Below are positions 6,163 through 7,951 of a stretch of 7,951 nucleotides of DNA, one piece after another. Location of the stretch: the NCBI GenBank assembly GCA_021640185.1, contig JAJXDX010000077.1, positions 1 through 7,951 of the forward strand, written 5' to 3'. A model generated the notes under the pieces. That model was not told the DNA's origin. It saw nothing but the letters and a program-made list of their open reading frames with translations, and ran no database searches. A program made the translations under genes and the position numbers. The first letter of the stretch is position 1. Each line of letters opens with the position of its first letter. The stretch is from Oscillospiraceae bacterium (GTDB lineage Bacteria > Bacillota > Clostridia > Oscillospirales > Acutalibacteraceae).

Positions 6163-6216
6163 GTGATAATGATACTATATCTTGTGGTATATGTCAAGTG
6201 ATAATACTATATTTTG
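6163..6216. repeat. Direct repeats overlapping the pflB promoters
   Basis: Repeat A (6163-6184) and repeat B (6198-6216) share GTGATAAT, then ACTATAT, then a C/T base and TTG. A has an extra GAT in the middle. Each overlaps the -10 box of one candidate promoter, so the pair may be binding sites for a regulator of pfl expression or simply a duplicated promoter segment. GATAATGAT resembles part of a Fur-type box, but the match is not complete enough to name a regulator. Confidence 0.5.
6169..6197 (-). promoter_or_regulatory. Main pflB promoter (P1)
   Basis: On the minus strand, consensus -35 TTGACA (6192-6197), a 17-base spacer and -10 TATCAT (6169-6174). The start would be near 6162, giving a leader of about 25 bases that contains the GGAGGG ribosome binding site. 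Confidence 0.8.
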
Positions 6217-6228
6217 AAAACCTGACAA
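6201..6228 (-). promoter_or_regulatory. Possible second pflB promoter (P2)
   Basis: On the minus strand, TTGTCA (6223-6228), a 16-base spacer and TATTAT (6201-6206), directly upstream of P1. Its -10 box lies 3 bases from the P1 -35 box, so the two would compete for polymerase. Confidence 0.45.
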
Positions 6229-6274
6229 CATTTTTCGAGGATCGGGCAGAGTTTTTGTGCGTCCGCGGCGCGGC

Positions 6275-7156
6275 TCACAGTCCGCGGGCGATCGCGGCAA
6301 GCTGCAGGGGCGGATAATCCGGCTGCAGGGCGGCGTTGATGCAGGCGGCGATCAGGCGGGCCGCGCGGGCGATCATCAGATCGACCTCGCGCGGGGTGAC
6401 CATCATCGCGGCGGCGGCATCCTGCGCGGCGGGGACAGCGGCAGCGTCGGTAGCCGACAGCTCGCGGATGAGGGTGGCGGCATCGACGACGGTGGGCACG
6501 CCGACCGCGACGACGGGCACGCCGAGGCGGACGTGATCAAGCGGGCGGCGGTCGTTGCCGACGCCGCTGCCGGGGGCGATGCCGGTATCGCTCAATTGCA
6601 CGGTGCAGCCCAGGCGGGAGATGCTGCACGCGGCCAGCGCGTCGATCGCGATGACGGCGGCAGGGGACAGCTCGCGGCACACGCCGTGCACGATCTCGCT
6701 GCTCTCGGCGCCGGTCTGCCCGAGGACGCCGGGCGTGAGCACCGCGACGGGGCGCAGATCCGTCAGCCCGGCGGCGCGGGCGAACTCGCCGCCGATGTGG
6801 CGGGTGGCCAGCACCATGTCTGCGGCGGACGGCCCCAGCGTGTCCGGCGTGACGGTGCGGTTGCCCAGCCCGACGACGAGCACCGTGCCTTTTGGCGGGA
6901 GCAATGCGGTCAGCTCCCGCGCAAGGCGCACGGCGTGCGCGGTCAGCCGATGCTCGTCGTCCGTCAGCCGCCGCATGGCGGCGGTGATATAGCGCCCGCG
7001 CGGTTTGCCGAGGGCGGCGGCCGCCGCGTCGCTGAGCACCTCCATGCGCGTGACGGTCATGCCGTCGCTCTCCTCCTGCGTGCGGCGCACGTCCCGCGCC
7101 GTCAGCTTTCCTGCGCGATCGACCGCCTCGATCGCCAGATCCGTCCGTCCGTTCAT
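6275..7156 (-). CDS. gpr: Spore germination protease (GPR endopeptidase)
   Basis: A 293-aa aspartate-dependent endopeptidase (peptidase family A25). In germinating spores it degrades small acid-soluble DNA-protecting proteins, supplying amino acids and freeing the DNA. Diagnostic blocks are RTDLAIEA at the N-terminus (zymogen region), GLGNRTVTPDTLGP with D105, TPGVLGQTGAESSEI, AIDALAA with D172, SDTGIAPGSGVGNDR, and MMVTPREVDLMI near the C-terminus. The two aspartates match the catalytic D127/D193 pair of the Bacillus megaterium enzyme, with almost the same separation. The protein is shorter than Bacillus members (about 370), with a compact C-terminus. The start ATG has GGGAGG 7 bases upstream. 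Divergent from rpsT. Expected expression is in the forespore, but I see no convincing sigma-G promoter in the short gap. Confidence 0.95.
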   Translation of the reverse strand: MNGRTDLAIEAVDRAGKLTARDVRRTQEESDGMTVTRMEVLSDAAAAALGKPRGRYITAAMRRLTDDEHRLTAHAVRLARELTALLPPKGTVLVVGLGNRTVTPDTLGPSAADMVLATRHIGGEFARAAGLTDLRPVAVLTPGVLGQTGAESSEIVHGVCRELSPAAVIAIDALAACSISRLGCTVQLSDTGIAPGSGVGNDRRPLDHVRLGVPVVAVGVPTVVDAATLIRELSATDAAAVPAAQDAAAAMMVTPREVDLMIARAARLIAACINAALQPDYPPLQLAAIARGL

Positions 7157-7209
7157 GCGGCTGCCTCCCGTCGTTTCGCGGTTTTTTTGCGGTTGGGGAA
7201 AAATAGTTG

Positions 7210-7238
7210 TTGCAATTTGTTCCCGATCGTGTTATCAT
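7210..7238 (+). promoter_or_regulatory. rpsT promoter
   Basis: TTGCAA (7210-7215), a 17-base spacer and TATCAT (7233-7238) in the AT-rich gap between gpr and rpsT. The start is expected near 7245, giving a leader of about 40 bases with a strong GAGGAGGT ribosome binding site (7273-7280), 6 bases before the ATG. Confidence 0.7.
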
Positions 7239-7286
7239 ATCATGTGCGTGATTTATCTCACTATTCGTACACGAGGAGGTGTGACC

Positions 7287-7538
7287 ATGCCCAACATTAA
7301 ATCCGCCAAGAAGCGCGTGAAGGTCATCGCGATCAAAACGGCCCGCAACAAAGCCAACCGTTCGGCCCTCAAGACCGAGATCAAGAAGGCCAACGCCGCC
7401 ATCGCTGCCGGGGAGAACAAGGAGGAGGCGCTGCTCGCCGCCACCAAGAAGATCGACCAGGCGGTGGCCAAAGGACTGCTGCACAAGAACACGGCGGCGC
7501 GTAAAAAGTCCGCCCTCGCCAAGAAGGCTAATGCCTGA
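7287..7538 (+). CDS. rpsT: 30S ribosomal protein S20
   Basis: An 83-aa, lysine- and alanine-rich helical protein that binds 16S rRNA in the small ribosomal subunit. The N-terminus MPNIKSAKKRVK is characteristic. The rest follows the family: KTARNKANRSALKTEIKK, a central AAGENKEEA segment, then IDQAVAKGLLHKNTAARKKS with an AKKANA end. Length is typical (80-90). The ATG at 7287 is fixed by the S20 N-terminus and GAGGAGGT upstream; the longer open frame upstream is gpr antisense sequence. Monocistronic, with its own promoter and terminator. Confidence 0.98.
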   Translation: MPNIKSAKKRVKVIAIKTARNKANRSALKTEIKKANAAIAAGENKEEALLAATKKIDQAVAKGLLHKNTAARKKSALAKKANA

Positions 7539-7563
7539 CGGCACGTTCACGGTCTAACGAACA

Positions 7564-7609
7564 AAAATACCCCTCCGGTACGGCTTTTGCCGTACCGGAG
7601 GGGTATTTT
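7564..7609. terminator. Perfect 21-bp hairpin terminator after rpsT
   Basis: Two fully complementary 21-base arms (7564-7584 and 7589-7609) with a TTTT loop, 25 bases after the rpsT stop. The stem has a GC-rich middle (ACCCCTCCGGTACGGC) and an AAAA/TTTT base, giving a T-tract on both strands, so it can work in either direction. Its sequence is unrelated to the two 13-bp hairpins elsewhere in the window. Confidence 0.92.
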
Positions 7610-7721
7610 CATGTCCCGCCGCCGGTCTGCGGCGAAGAAAAACGAAATGACGGCCGCCGCCCACCGTTCACGTGGCGGGAAACGGGCTGCCGCACGCAGC
7701 TCGGCGCCTTGATCGCGCCTG
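7610..7721. other. Noncoding stretch before the tandem array
   Basis: No supportable gene, RNA or promoter is seen here. It is GC-rich with one A-rich patch near 7634-7645. Open frames across it continue into the repeat array and have no family-like sequence. The last 20 or so bases are similar in composition to the repeat unit but do not form a recognisable copy. Confidence 0.6.
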
Positions 7722-7951
7722 CCCGCGGCTCGCGCACCGCGCCTATGGCCAGCAGCGCCCTGCCCCGGCAAAAAACCGGCCGGACGTACACGCCCGCGGC
7801 TCGCGCAGCGCACCCATGGCCAGCAGCGCCCTGCCCCGGCAAAGAACTGGCCGGACGCCCACACCCGCGGCTCGCGCAGCGCGCCAACGGCTAACTGCGC
7901 CCTGCCCCGGCAAAAAACCGGCCGGACGTACACGCCCGCGGCTCGCGCAGC
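7722..7951. repeat. 71-bp tandem repeat array, continuing past the window end
   Basis: Units begin with CCCGCGGCTCGCGCA at 7722, 7793, 7864 and 7935, an exact 71-base period, with three full units and the first 17 bases of a fourth. Each unit has a conserved left block, a variable middle (about unit positions 16-35), and a conserved right block GCGCCCTGCCCCGGC, an A-rich hexamer and CCGGCCGGACG. The middle unit differs most on the right (AAAGAA, CTGG, GCCCACA); units 1 and 3 match there. CCGG, 7 bases, CCGG in each unit could fold as a small hairpin. The period is not a multiple of three, so the repeats would be read in changing frames, which argues against coding. Confidence 0.93.

Noticed and set aside
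6163..6184. Fur or PerR box at pflB
   Set aside because: GATAATGAT matches about half of a Fur box, but the right half does not fit. AT-rich promoter sequence gives such matches by chance.
6240..6300. Terminator for gpr
   Set aside because: CCGCGG palindromes near the stop could pair with a 13-base loop, but no T-tract follows. Too weak to call.
3552..6317. Very long open frame (921 codons) on the plus strand across pflA and pflB
   Set aside because: Antisense shadow of high-GC coding sequence. Its translation is arginine/alanine-rich low-complexity with no family-like motifs, while the minus strand encodes clear PflA and PflB.
7157..7209. Sigma-G promoter for gpr
   Set aside because: No -35/-10 pair with acceptable spacing was found on the minus strand in the short gap.
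7547..7933. 128-codon open frame on the minus strand through the 71-bp repeats
   Set aside because: The 71-base period makes the repeat appear in different frames in successive units, so it is not a real repeat protein.
7722..7951. CRISPR array
   Set aside because: Units are contiguous and nearly identical throughout, with no unique spacers and no cas genes nearby.

Overview
The window looks like the chromosome of a GC-rich, anaerobic, spore-forming Clostridia (Oscillospiraceae-type) bacterium. The germination protease gene gpr indicates a spore former. The pyruvate formate-lyase pair pflB-pflA indicates anaerobic fermentation. Divergent gpr/rpsT is an arrangement I associate with this class. 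Coding regions are strongly GC-rich, while most promoters sit in short AT-richer gaps with good vegetative -35/-10 boxes. The genus cannot be named from the sequence alone.

Layout, left to right. (1) 3-659 (+) is the 3' part of an AraC-family regulator, cut by the window edge, ending at a 13-bp hairpin terminator (670-699). (2) 700-3120 is an accessory module on the minus strand. A 607-aa AAA/ABC-like ATPase (1189-3012) carries a C-terminal Cro/cI-type helix-turn-helix. A 103-aa HNH nuclease-like protein (729-1040) lies downstream. The 148-bp gap between them holds two imperfect 64-bp tandem repeats, a second promoter and a hairpin that includes the HNH ribosome binding site. (3) 3130-6228 is the pflB-pflA operon (minus strand), with its terminator, a 4-base stop/start overlap and two stacked promoters. 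(4) 6275-7156 (-) is gpr. (5) 7210-7609 is the rpsT transcription unit (+), with promoter, S20 gene and a perfect 21-bp hairpin terminator. (6) 7722-7951 is a noncoding 71-bp tandem repeat array running off the window.

How the parts fit. PflA installs the glycyl radical on PflB, and PflB then cleaves pyruvate to acetyl-CoA and formate. gpr and rpsT are separate core genes. The ATPase/HNH pair is the accessory content. Its gene order resembles two-gene ATPase + HNH defence systems of the Septu (PtuA/PtuB) kind. It differs from what I know of them in three ways: a DNA-binding domain fused to the ATPase, a very small HNH partner, and a structured regulatory gap. Both promoters of the module have GTCTGC/GCAGAC arms flanking the -10 box, which suggests co-regulation, perhaps autoregulation by the ATPase's own HTH. 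The module is also bracketed by inverted copies of one hairpin terminator. Function, autoregulation and mobility are inferences from sequence.
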